A stretch of 15,650 nt of DNA from NCBI GenBank assembly GCA_041655595.1, contig JBBAFB010000043.1, forward strand, positions 1 to 15,650, written 5' to 3'. The notes beneath the pieces were generated by a model. It saw nothing but the letters and a program-made list of their open reading frames with translations, made no database searches and was not told the origin of the DNA. The translations under genes and the position numbers were made by a program. The stretch is from JBBAFB01 sp041655595 (GTDB lineage: Bacteria; Bacillota; DULZ01). Below are positions 7,007 to 14,955 of this stretch, piece by piece; positions within the stretch are counted from its first letter, which is position 1; the number at the start of each line of letters is the position of its first letter.

Positions 7007-8100
7007 TTTAAATTTACCGCCCGCGAAATGTTCAGCAAAATTCCTACGCCAATAAGGGAGAACAATAGGGATGAACCACCGTAACTGATAAAAGGTAGGG
7101 TGATACCTGTAACCGGCACCGAACCTGTCACAACCGCTATATTTAGAACCGCCTGAAAACCAATTACGGAAGTAATGCCTATTGCTAGCAGCCTACCAAA
7201 ATTATCTTGAACACTTAATGCTATCTTGCATCCTCTCCAAATAAAAACACCAAATAAAAATATCACCAGGAAGCCTCCGATAAAACCCCATTCTTCACCT
7301 ATGATCGCGTAAATAAAATCCGTATGCCTTTCCGGCAAATAAAAAAATTTTTGTTTACTGTCGCCAAAACCCACTCCAAACAATCCGCCACTACCAATGG
7401 CCATTAAAGATTGTATAATTTGAAAACCATCTCCCAATGGATCTACCCAGGGATCAACAAAGGCAAAAAAACGCTTAACCCGAAAAGGCTCAAGATAAAT
7501 GGCGGCCAACACGGAAAAGGCGGCCCCCGCCACCAGGAACAGCAAGTGAAATATCCTGACTCCTGCAACAAAAAACACAATAAAGGTTGCACCCAGAAGT
7601 ACCACCGTTGTGCCTAAATCTTTTTGTAATAGAATTAAACCGGCAATGATTGCAAGTACTGCTAAATTAGGCAAAACGCCCTTTTTAAAACTTTGAGTCT
7701 TCTCCAAGTTGCGGCTATAAAACCGTGCTAAAAACATCACCATAGTCAATTTGGCCAATTCAGAGGGTTGTAGCCGCAAATTTTCAAAACCCAGCCACCT
7801 TGTTGCCCCATGACTAAAAATACCGACTACTAACACCAGGGATAATAAAATGATGGTGCCCAACATAAACCAGCCTACATAACCTCTATACCATTTATAA
7901 TCTATATTCATTACTAAAAACATTGCTAAAAGTCCAAAGGCAGTCCAGGTAAGTTGCTTCTTCAAGAAATGGTAGGGGTCACCATATTCCTGCCCTGCCA
8001 CAACAGCACTTGAACTAAAGACCATTAAAACACCAAAGGCCAGTAATGCGATCACTGTAATAAACAAAATGAAATCCGGTGCATTTTTTTTCCTTTTCAT
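7003..8100 (-). CDS. spoVE: SEDS-family peptidoglycan glycosyltransferase SpoVE/FtsW
   Basis: Polytopic membrane protein (365 aa) of the SEDS family, which polymerises lipid II into glycan strands with a partner class B PBP. About ten hydrophobic segments are visible, beginning with residues 10-30. Family motifs are GATRWLGFENLRLQPSELAKL (98-118, split here only for naming), LLQKDLGTT (157-165), and LPERHTDFIYAIIGEEWGF (255-273), which contains the conserved catalytic-loop Asp, here D261. The C-terminal VPVTGITLPFISYGGSS motif is intact. Its position between murD and murG matches B. subtilis spoVE. As this is the only SEDS gene in the window, it could serve vegetative division (FtsW), spore cortex synthesis (SpoVE) or both. 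The start ATG has AGGGGAG upstream. Confidence 0.95.
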   Translation of the reverse strand: MKRKKNAPDFILFITVIALLAFGVLMVFSSSAVVAGQEYGDPYHFLKKQLTWTAFGLLAMFLVMNIDYKWYRGYVGWFMLGTIILLSLVLVVGIFSHGATRWLGFENLRLQPSELAKLTMVMFLARFYSRNLEKTQSFKKGVLPNLAVLAIIAGLILLQKDLGTTVVLLGATFIVFFVAGVRIFHLLFLVAGAAFSVLAAIYLEPFRVKRFFAFVDPWVDPLGDGFQIIQSLMAIGSGGLFGVGFGDSKQKFFYLPERHTDFIYAIIGEEWGFIGGFLVIFLFGVFIWRGCKIALSVQDNFGRLLAIGITSVIGFQAVLNIAVVTGSVPVTGITLPFISYGGSSLLFSLIGVGILLNISRAVNLK

Positions 8101-8129
8101 GAGTTGATCTCTCCCCTGTTACAGCTTAC

Positions 8130-9491
8130 CTAAGCCAAATCCTTTACCAACCTTTTAAATTCCTCACCGCGTTCCTCAAAATTCTTAAAAAAATCAAAAC
8201 TGGCGCAGGCCGGTGATAGTAATACTAAATCCCCTGGTTTAGCCAATTTCGCGGCCAGAAGAACTGCCTCACTGAAATAAGCTACCATTCTTACCTGTTG
8301 AAAATCCACATTTGTTACCGCAGCCAAAATTTCTTCCGCTGTATCCCCCACTAAAACCAATTCCTTAACTTTTTCTTTGATTTTTTTAGCCAACAGACTG
8401 AAATCTACCTGTCCTTTACTACTACCGCCAGCTATTAAAATAATAGGCTTTTGAAAGGCTTCTAAGGCCTTAATTGCTGATTCCGGATTTGTTCCTTTAG
8501 AGTCGTTGATGTATTCCACTCCGCCAATCTCGGCAACCCTTTCCAGGCGATGGGGGACTCCCTTGAAGCTTTTTAAAGAATTAGCGATCCGTTCATTTGA
8601 CAAATTTAACACCTTTCCAACCGCAACTGCAGCCAAGGCATTCTCTAGGTTATGACTTCCGGGGATAGCTAGTTGTTCAACAGGTAATAGTGCTTCTTCT
8701 GTCCCTGCTAAATTGTGATATATTAAACCTTCCGAAACATAAATACCTTTTTCTAATCTATGCTGACGACTAAAAAAAATAACTTTTCCGGGGCAGCTTT
8801 CCTGCAGGCCCCGAATAAGCAAATCGTCAAAATTCAGTATTGTAAAATCTTTTTTAGTTTGATTCCGAAAAATCCGAGCCTTGATGCTTAAATAGTTTTT
8901 CATATTGCCATGCCGATCCAGGTGATCGGGAGCCAAGTTTGTAAGCACAGCTACCTGAGGATGGAAGTCTCTAACCCATTCCAATTGATAGCTACTTACT
9001 TCCAAAACAAAGTAGTGGGCTGGTTTCTTTTGCAGCACCTTTTCGATGAACGGAATCCCAATATTGCCTGCTACAGAGGAGGGAATCTTTGCATCCTGCA
9101 ATAACCGACCCACCAGGGCAGTCGTTGTTGTCTTTCCGTTTGTACCTGTGATGGCAACTATTTTACCGGAGTTCAGCAAATAAGCTGCTTCTATTTCACT
9201 GATAATAGGTATCTTGTGGGTTAGCGCCTCCACTAGGGGTTTGGTCCCGGCGGGGACACCCGGGCTGGTAACAATTAAGTCAAAATTGTTTTTGTTAATA
9301 TTAAGATCGTCTTGCTGTGTAATGCTGATTGGCCAACCGTTTAACAACTTTACTGTTACCCCCAAATCCGCAATGGATTTGGAATCTGTAACAGTTATCT
9401 GGGCGCCCATAGCTGCCAGAGTTTTAGCGGCGGCTAGACCACTCTTGCCCATTCCTACTATTAAAACTTTTAAATCTTTGTAATCCAACAC
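8130..9491 (-). CDS. murD: UDP-N-acetylmuramoyl-L-alanine--D-glutamate ligase MurD
   Basis: Cytoplasmic Mur ligase that adds D-Glu to UDP-MurNAc-L-Ala. With the GTG start at 9491 it has 453 aa, the normal family length. The N-terminal domain starts with KVLIVGMGKSGLAAA, followed by the P-loop GTNGKTTTT (116-124), NLAPDHLDRHG (185-195) with the downstream SIKARIF Lys expected to be carbamylated, PHRLE, DSKGTNPES (330-338), and the C-terminal LLSPACASFDFFKNFEERG signature of MurD. The open frame continues upstream to 9560, but that extension overlaps mraY by 61 bp and adds a non-homologous leader. GTG at 9491 has GGGGGCGGG immediately upstream and starts eight bases after the mraY stop. TTG at 9488 is also possible. 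Confidence 0.95.
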   Translation of the reverse strand: MLDYKDLKVLIVGMGKSGLAAAKTLAAMGAQITVTDSKSIADLGVTVKLLNGWPISITQQDDLNINKNNFDLIVTSPGVPAGTKPLVEALTHKIPIISEIEAAYLLNSGKIVAITGTNGKTTTTALVGRLLQDAKIPSSVAGNIGIPFIEKVLQKKPAHYFVLEVSSYQLEWVRDFHPQVAVLTNLAPDHLDRHGNMKNYLSIKARIFRNQTKKDFTILNFDDLLIRGLQESCPGKVIFFSRQHRLEKGIYVSEGLIYHNLAGTEEALLPVEQLAIPGSHNLENALAAVAVGKVLNLSNERIANSLKSFKGVPHRLERVAEIGGVEYINDSKGTNPESAIKALEAFQKPIILIAGGSSKGQVDFSLLAKKIKEKVKELVLVGDTAEEILAAVTNVDFQQVRMVAYFSEAVLLAAKLAKPGDLVLLSPACASFDFFKNFEERGEEFKRLVKDLA

Positions 9492-9499
9492 CCCGCCCC

Positions 9500-10456
9500 C
9501 TATCCAACGAAAATAAAAATCGAAACCCCTATTACAGCTAGTAGGCAGGCGAAAAACCAAAATCTTTTAACCACCGTTGTTTCATGCCAACCCGCCAGCT
9601 CAAAATGATGGTGCAAAGGACTCATCAAAAAAAACCTTTTACCGGAAAAACGAAAATAAATTACTTGTATAATAACTGACAGAGCCTCAATTACATAAAC
9701 TCCTCCAATAACAAACAGTAATAATTCAGTACCGGTCAGTATGGCTAAAATGCCCAGGGCCCCTCCCAAAGCTAGGGAGCCTGTATCCCCCATAAACACC
9801 TTAGCCGGATGGCGATTGAACACCAAAAAACCCAGGCAACCTCCGGCCAAAGCTGCTGCAAAAATTGTCAAGGCAACTAAGTTAAGCCTCCAGGCAATAA
9901 ATAAATAAGCAACAGCAGCAAAAAACATAGTCCCCGCAGCCAGGCCATCCAAACCATCAGTCAAGTTGACCGTGTTAGTTGTAGCCACCAATACGATTAG
10001 GGCAAAAAAGGGATAAAACCAACCTAAGTTTACTTGGCGGCTAAAAATAGCAACCTCTGTACCTCTGTCGGTCATGGTTGCTACCAAAATTCCCAATAAA
10101 AGCCCTAAAGCTATTTCTGCAGTTAGCTTATACCTGGCCTTTAAACCCAGGGACCGTTTTAAAGCAACCTTTATGTAATCATCCGCAAAACCTATAACAC
10201 CATAGCCGACCAAGGTGAACAAAGCTAAAGCAATATGGGTTTCACCCCCGGCAAAAAAAATAGTAGTCATTACAATAGCTATTAAAAAGATCAAGCCCCC
10301 CATAGTAGGGGTTCCTGCTTTGCTTAAATGACTTCTGGGACCGTCATCCCTAACCATTTGTCCCATTTTTAATTTCCTGAGCAGGGGAATAAAGATGGGT
10401 GCCAAAACTATTGTCACAATACCTGTTATAATTAATGATAATAATATAAATTTCAT
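9500..10456 (-). CDS. mraY: Phospho-MurNAc-pentapeptide transferase MraY
   Basis: Polytopic membrane enzyme (318 aa, about ten helices) that transfers phospho-MurNAc-pentapeptide from the UDP precursor to undecaprenyl phosphate, forming lipid I. Signature elements are DDGPRSHLSKAGTPTMGG (37-54), the metal-binding DD in FADDYIK (92-93), NLTDGLDG (164-171), NRHPAKVFMGDTGS (214-227), and PLHHHFE (280-286), which holds the conserved His triad. The ATG has AGAGGAG upstream at about ten bases. It is preceded by murE across 100 bp where murF often lies, and followed closely by murD. Its substrate needs MurF, which must be encoded elsewhere. Confidence 0.98.
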   Translation of the reverse strand: MKFILLSLIITGIVTIVLAPIFIPLLRKLKMGQMVRDDGPRSHLSKAGTPTMGGLIFLIAIVMTTIFFAGGETHIALALFTLVGYGVIGFADDYIKVALKRSLGLKARYKLTAEIALGLLLGILVATMTDRGTEVAIFSRQVNLGWFYPFFALIVLVATTNTVNLTDGLDGLAAGTMFFAAVAYLFIAWRLNLVALTIFAAALAGGCLGFLVFNRHPAKVFMGDTGSLALGGALGILAILTGTELLLFVIGGVYVIEALSVIIQVIYFRFSGKRFFLMSPLHHHFELAGWHETTVVKRFWFFACLLAVIGVSIFIFVG

Positions 10457-10556
10457 CCAGCAATTACTCCTCTCCCTGCCGGTTGATCAGTATAATTCCA
10501 TCCCCGATCACAACTATCCCCCCGGGGATGTCCACTACTAAGTTACGGGTTTTCCC
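10457..10556. other. murE-mraY gap with dyads and in-frame open stretch after murE
   Basis: This 100-bp gap occupies the slot where murF is common. ATCCCC (10516-10521) faces GGGGAT (10524-10529), forming a compact G+C dyad, and a further ATCCCC at 10500-10505 could pair with the same arm. No T-run follows, so it is not a standard terminator. After the murE TAG stop the same frame stays open for 30 codons (to a TAA at 10466-10464) and ends beside the mraY Shine-Dalgarno. Confidence 0.4.
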
Positions 10557-12029
10557 CTAATCCTTTTTCAGCAGCCTTCTCACTACTTCTCTGTCGTCAA
10601 AAGGATACTTTTTATCCCCAATGATCTGGTAATCCTCATGTCCTTTACCGGCAATCAGCACTAAATCACCCGCATTGGCCAGACTGATGGCTCTTTCAAT
10701 GGCCTTCTTTCTGTTTCTTACTATCTCAAAGCTGCCCCCTGCCCGCAGGAGGCCAACTTTTATTTCGTCTATAATTAAATCGGGATCTTCGGTTCGAGGA
10801 TTATCGGAGGTTAAAATTGTATAGTTGCTCAAACTTCCGGACACCTCTCCCATTAAGGGCCTTTTTGAACGATCCCGGTCCCCGCCACAGCCAAAGACCG
10901 TAATTATTTTTTCTTTGCAAATTTCCCGGGCAGTTTTTAAAACATTTTCCAAACCATCTGGTGTATGAGCATAATCTACTATAATGGTATAATCCCGGCC
11001 TTCTTGAAGGGCTTCAAACCGCCCGGGAACCCCGGGAAGCTGCTTTAAGGCTAAGGCAATTGTTTCCATAGGAACCTCTTCCTTGAAAGCTACCGCTATC
11101 GCTGCAAGAGCATTGTAAATACTGAAACGACCCGTTAAATTAAGTTTAATGTGAAAATTAGGCATATTTTTAAGCCTAAAACTAGCACCTTCCGCCGTTA
11201 TCTGAAGGTCTACTGCTTGAAAATCACTTGGTTTATCAATGCTGTATGTAAAAACAGGAACGGGACTTAAACTTTTGAAATATGCTGATTGCCCATCATC
11301 GTTATTCACTATAGCATATTTAAACCTTTTTTTAACTCCGGTACCTAATTGGCTAAATAGTTTACCCTTAGCCTTTTTATAGCTGTCAAAGTCACCGTGA
11401 AAATCCAAATGATCCCTAGTAAGATTGGTAAAAACAGCCACATCAAACTCAGCCTCTTCAACCCGGTTAAGAACTAAAGCATGGGATGATACTTCCATCA
11501 TAACATAATCTACCTTATCCTCAACCATAGTTTTAAAAAGTCTTTGCAGGTTCAGAGATTCCGGTGTTGTATGTGTTGCAGGCAAAACCCTGCTGCCGAT
11601 ACGATTCACAATCGTACCTGTTAAAGCCGTTTTTTTACCCCACTCCAGAAAAATAGCTTCCAACAAATTAGTTGTGGATGTTTTTCCGTTGGTGCCGGTA
11701 ATGCCAATTAAGCTGAACTTTCGGGATGGATAATCAAAATAATAAGCGGCTAAAAGGGCCAATGCCTTTCTAGTATCCGGTACTTCAACTACAGTCACCC
11801 CATTAAAAGCTTCGATTGGATGTTCCACAACCAAGGCTTTTGCTTTTCTCTTAACGGCCTCCGAAGCGAAGTAATGACCATCAGATAAAGCTCCCGAAAT
11901 ACATACAAAAAGGGAGCCTTCATTAACTTGCCGGGAGTCAAATTGCAAATCAACTACCGTAGTCTCCCAACTGCCGGAAAGCAATTTTGCATGGGGCAAA
12001 AATGACCTGATCTCTCCTATCTTAAACAT
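10557..12029 (-). CDS. murE: UDP-MurNAc-tripeptide synthetase MurE (meso-DAP type)
   Basis: Cytoplasmic Mur ligase (490 aa) that adds the third stem-peptide residue. The N-terminal UDP-binding domain contains DSRQVNEGSLFV (31-42). The ATPase domain has GTNGKTST (112-119), TTPESLNLQ (154-162), and TRDHLDFHG with a following YKKAK segment carrying the Lys expected to be carbamylated. The C-terminal domain has DYAHTPDG (352-359), GCGGDRDRSKRP (380-391), DNPR (409-412) and GKGHEDYQ (461-468). DNPR is the established signature for meso-diaminopimelate, whereas L-lysine enzymes differ here, so an A1-gamma-type DAP peptidoglycan is inferred. The ATG has CGGAGG upstream, directly adjoining a 12-bp inverted repeat. 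spoVD lies 127 bp upstream and mraY follows across 100 bp. Confidence 0.97.
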   Translation of the reverse strand: MFKIGEIRSFLPHAKLLSGSWETTVVDLQFDSRQVNEGSLFVCISGALSDGHYFASEAVKRKAKALVVEHPIEAFNGVTVVEVPDTRKALALLAAYYFDYPSRKFSLIGITGTNGKTSTTNLLEAIFLEWGKKTALTGTIVNRIGSRVLPATHTTPESLNLQRLFKTMVEDKVDYVMMEVSSHALVLNRVEEAEFDVAVFTNLTRDHLDFHGDFDSYKKAKGKLFSQLGTGVKKRFKYAIVNNDDGQSAYFKSLSPVPVFTYSIDKPSDFQAVDLQITAEGASFRLKNMPNFHIKLNLTGRFSIYNALAAIAVAFKEEVPMETIALALKQLPGVPGRFEALQEGRDYTIIVDYAHTPDGLENVLKTAREICKEKIITVFGCGGDRDRSKRPLMGEVSGSLSNYTILTSDNPRTEDPDLIIDEIKVGLLRAGGSFEIVRNRKKAIERAISLANAGDLVLIAGKGHEDYQIIGDKKYPFDDREVVRRLLKKD

Positions 12030-12041
12030 TTTTTATCCTCC

Positions 12042-12099
12042 GTTTTAAAAAACTGCCTTCTATTTTTCACGGGTTAAAGCCTGCTGCGTTTTTTAAAAC
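12042..12099. repeat. 12-bp perfect inverted repeat abutting the murE ribosome binding site
   Basis: GTTTTAAAAAAC (12042-12053) is exactly repeated in inverse orientation as GTTTTTTAAAAC (12088-12099), separated by 34 bp. On the minus strand the second arm ends next to the GGAGG of murE (12041-12037). It could form a hairpin in the leader that affects translation, or be a bipartite protein-binding site. No T-run terminator follows before the start codon. Confidence 0.6.
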
Positions 12100-12109
12100 T
12101 ATGCATAGT
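12098..12109. repeat. 12-bp perfect palindrome in the spoVD-murE gap
   Basis: ACTATGCATAGT is self-complementary. With one mismatch the symmetry extends three bases further on each side. It overlaps the outer arm of the neighbouring inverted repeat by two bases. It resembles a dimeric regulator operator, but no family can be assigned. Confidence 0.45.
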
Positions 12110-12156
12110 GTTTCCTGAAAACCCTTTCCTAAAACCTCATTGGCCCAACTCACTGA

Positions 12157-14301
12157 TCACGGGCTAATTACAGCTGAAGTCTTTTCATCAACAAAGATTA
12201 CCTCAACTTCTGTGCCCGGTTCTACTAAGGACCCCGGGGTGGGAATCTGTTCCACGGCAATACCTGCTACCCCTTTAGGCCTTAAAATTAGGCCCATGGC
12301 TTCAACTAAGGTTGCCGCATCCGAAATACGACTTCCCGTTAAATCCGGCACCGTTAATTGAGTGTTACCCTCAACTTTTGCACCTAAATATAAAATCACT
12401 TTAGTCCCCTTATCAACCTTTGCCAGCCCTTTAGGAGTTTGTTCCACCACTATTAGGCCCTGCCCTTGAAACTCGGCCAACAGACCAACTGATTGTAAAG
12501 CGGCTTTTGCTTGTTCCGGCTCAACATTGGTCACATCCGGAACTGTTACTTCCGGCAGTTTAACCTTTTCTCGATCCTTGAGCTCCGCTTGTGTAAATTG
12601 AGGAGCTACTTCTAAATAATGCAGACTATCCTCCATCACCTTTTGAAAGACGGGAGCGGCCACTGTTCCCCCGTAGTAGATACCTTGTGGTTCCTCCACT
12701 ACGACCAAGGTAACCAAACGAGGGTTGTTGACGGGGGCTACCCCAACAAAAGAAGCTACATATTTATTTTCCAAATATCCGCCCTTCCCCGCAATTTGAG
12801 CCGTCCCGGTTTTGCCCCCTACCCGGTAACCAGGTATGTAGGCATTTCTACCGGTACCGTTACTTACTACCCTTTCCAGAGCCAAGGCAACTTGACGGGA
12901 TGTTTCTTCTGAGATAACCTTTCTAACCAATTCAGGTTCGAAGGATTCCACAACTTCTTTTTCATCATTCCAAATTTCCTTTACCAAGCGGGGCCTATAT
13001 AAATATCCACCATTCACAGAAGCTGAAACGGCGGAGGCCAGTTGCAGAGGGGTAACAGCTATTCCCTGCCCGATAGAGATAGTTGCTATATTAATGGGCT
13101 TTAACTGGGCCTCCGGAATCATGATACCTTTTGCTTCGCCAAACAAGTCAATTCCGGTTGCTTCTCCCATCCCAAAAGCTTTAAGGTAAGTATACATAAG
13201 ATTTTTTTCTTTTGCTTCCAGCCTTAGCCCCACTTCCACAAAAACCGGGTTGCAAGAATTTTCTATCCCCTCTAAAAATGACTGACTGCCGTGGGGATTT
13301 CCGGTTCTCCAGCAGCTAATTCTTTCTTTGCCCACCATTATATAACCGGGGTCATAAAAGCGGTCATCCATTTTGACCACTTTTTCCTCTAAAGCCGCCG
13401 CCGTAATGGGTATTTTGAAAGTTGATCCGGGTTCATAAGAATTTGAAACTGCAATATTACGCCAAGAGCTTTGGGGGAAACTGCCATAGCTATTGGGATC
13501 AAAGGTAGGTCTTGAAGATAAGCCTAAAATGTCACCATTTTTGGGGTCCATCACAATTATGGTAGCACTTTTTGGCTGGCTGGGACCATCCATTAATTTA
13601 TCCAGTTCCCTTTCTACAATATACTGGATAGTTTCATCAATTGTGAGTACAATTCCGTCACCATTTGTTGGTGGAATATATTGATGCATAGCTTCGGGAA
13701 TCTCTCTGTTCAAGGCATCAAACTCAATAATTACCCTGCCGGGCTCCCCCTTTAACACTTGGTCATACTTTTTTTCCAAGCCTTCCAAACCCTGATTATC
13801 TATACCTGCAAAACCCAGGACATGAGCAGCTAAAGAACCTTTGGGGTAATACCGCTGGCTCTCCTCATACACTTCTACACCGGGCAGATTTAACTTTTTA
13901 ACCTCCGGCCCCAATTCAAAGCCTATTTTTCTTTTAAGCCACACAAAAGACACATTTTTGGTTATCTTCTCATATACATCCGCTTCCGATAATTCTAAAA
14001 TCCGGGCCAATGTGTGGGCTATTTCCTGAGCCTTGCCCGAATTTCTTACTTGACTGGGAAAAACACCAATAGAATCCGTGCTAATGCTAATGGCCAATTC
14101 CTTGCCGTTGCGATCAAAGATTATACCCCTTTTGGCCTCAATCCTGACATCACGCAAACGATTTTGGATGGCCTTTTCTTGAAACCAATCACCCTTTACA
14201 AATTGTATCCAGCCTAAACGTAAGGAAAGCAAAAAAAGAATCCCCGTCATTATAAAAAACAGCCAGGTGATTCTTTTACGAATAACTAGGGAAAGATTCA
14301 T
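12157..14301 (-). CDS. spoVD: Class B penicillin-binding protein with two PASTA domains (SpoVD/FtsI type)
   Basis: Septal peptidoglycan DD-transpeptidase, 714 aa. It has an N-terminal basic tail and one transmembrane anchor (about 11-33), a PBP dimerisation domain (about 55-210, with RGIIFDRNG at 58-66), and the transpeptidase domain with catalytic STFK (293-296), SCN (349-351) and KTGT (497-500). Two PASTA domains follow, at about 583-641 (VTVPDVTNVEPEQA) and 648-706 (LTVPDLTGSRISDA). All three catalytic motifs are intact. B. subtilis SpoVD has one PASTA domain and lies at this position, whereas the vegetative PBP2B is encoded just before it. Here only one PBP gene lies between ftsL and murE, so it may serve both division and cortex synthesis. 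The ATG has TAGGAGG upstream. Its partner glycosyltransferase is probably the SEDS protein in the same cluster. Confidence 0.95.
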   Translation of the reverse strand: MNLSLVIRKRITWLFFIMTGILFLLSLRLGWIQFVKGDWFQEKAIQNRLRDVRIEAKRGIIFDRNGKELAISISTDSIGVFPSQVRNSGKAQEIAHTLARILELSEADVYEKITKNVSFVWLKRKIGFELGPEVKKLNLPGVEVYEESQRYYPKGSLAAHVLGFAGIDNQGLEGLEKKYDQVLKGEPGRVIIEFDALNREIPEAMHQYIPPTNGDGIVLTIDETIQYIVERELDKLMDGPSQPKSATIIVMDPKNGDILGLSSRPTFDPNSYGSFPQSSWRNIAVSNSYEPGSTFKIPITAAALEEKVVKMDDRFYDPGYIMVGKERISCWRTGNPHGSQSFLEGIENSCNPVFVEVGLRLEAKEKNLMYTYLKAFGMGEATGIDLFGEAKGIMIPEAQLKPINIATISIGQGIAVTPLQLASAVSASVNGGYLYRPRLVKEIWNDEKEVVESFEPELVRKVISEETSRQVALALERVVSNGTGRNAYIPGYRVGGKTGTAQIAGKGGYLENKYVASFVGVAPVNNPRLVTLVVVEEPQGIYYGGTVAAPVFQKVMEDSLHYLEVAPQFTQAELKDREKVKLPEVTVPDVTNVEPEQAKAALQSVGLLAEFQGQGLIVVEQTPKGLAKVDKGTKVILYLGAKVEGNTQLTVPDLTGSRISDAATLVEAMGLILRPKGVAGIAVEQIPTPGSLVEPGTEVEVIFVDEKTSAVISP

Positions 14302-14346
14302 AATGGCCTCCTAAATAGCGATTTTTGCACGTATTTGCTCTTTTAT

Positions 14347-14883
14347 TCAGGACTTATTCTTTTCCAAAACTACAGCCAAAAGAGCCGCTACTTTTTGTTG
14401 AAACAAAGGCCTGCTATCCGCATGAAATTGTTTTTCTTTCTCGGTTTCCGCAGTAACCGCAAGAGGTGTCTCCACTTGGGCTTCGCTCCAGTTAGCGTTA
14501 TCTGCCAACAACAAATAATCTTCCACCAAAGGTTTTCTCATGCCAAGTTCCGTAACGGCAATAGCCTCCACTCTTTCCAAGGAATCCTCCTTAGAAATTT
14601 CCAAACGGATTCTTTCATTAGTAACGGCTAATTCCTTTACTTCCGCCTTTAACTTGTTTAATTCATATCCTTTGGCGGTGATTCCAACAGCCAGTGAATA
14701 AAAATGAACCCCCCCGGCAAAAATTGCACAAACCATCAGTACCATCACAATTTTATAAAAACGGGGCAAATGCTTTGTTCCGGAAACAGAACTTGGTTTT
14801 ATAGCTGTTTTTACTTCAGATTCTTTTCGACTCAAAGCTTCAGATGCTTCGAAAGCAATTTCCAACTTTTCCGCTGCTAACAA
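14347..14883 (-). CDS. ftsL: FtsL-like cell division protein
   Basis: Bitopic divisome protein (178 aa) expected to pair with a DivIC/FtsB-type protein and FtsQ, and to activate the septal synthase. Assignment rests on position between rsmH and the PBP gene and on architecture, since FtsL sequences diverge widely. There is a cytoplasmic tail of about 40 residues, one transmembrane helix (about 43-66), and a heptad-like coiled coil (about 72-108: ELNKLKAEVKELAVTNERI), followed by the family-typical TELGMRKP at 111-118. A tail of about 60 residues follows, ending in a hydrophobic helix-like segment (QQKVAALLAVVLEK); typical FtsL is about 100-120 aa. The start is TTG, with AAGGAG about 11 bases upstream, and an in-frame stop just before it rules out longer forms. 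spoVD follows after 45 bp. Confidence 0.83.
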   Translation of the reverse strand: MLAAEKLEIAFEASEALSRKESEVKTAIKPSSVSGTKHLPRFYKIVMVLMVCAIFAGGVHFYSLAVGITAKGYELNKLKAEVKELAVTNERIRLEISKEDSLERVEAIAVTELGMRKPLVEDYLLLADNANWSEAQVETPLAVTAETEKEKQFHADSRPLFQQKVAALLAVVLEKNKS

Positions 14884-14908
14884 ACCTATTCACACTCCTT
14901 CCCAATTA

Positions 14909-14929
14909 GAACCGGTTCGGTTAAACCGG
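14909..14929. repeat. Nested palindrome/hairpin in the rsmH-ftsL gap
   Basis: GAACCGGTTC (14909-14918) is a perfect palindrome. CCGGTT (14912-14917) can also pair with AACCGG (14924-14929) across a six-base loop, so two structures compete. It lies between the rsmH stop and the ftsL Shine-Dalgarno and is not followed by a T-run, so it is more likely an operator or mRNA structure than a terminator. Confidence 0.45.
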
Positions 14930-14955
14930 CTTAGCCCCAACAATCCCCAAAATTA

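Noticed and set aside
9492..9560. Longer murD start at 9560
   Set aside because: It would overlap mraY by 61 bp and add a 23-residue leader not seen in MurD. The GTG at 9491 has a Shine-Dalgarno and gives the normal N-terminus.
10485..10496. TATACT as a -10 for an mraY promoter
   Set aside because: No acceptable -35 lies 16-18 bp upstream and there is no extended -10 TG.
10516..10529. Compact G+C dyad after murE as a terminator
   Set aside because: No T-run follows in the murE direction and the central loop is too short without losing base pairs.
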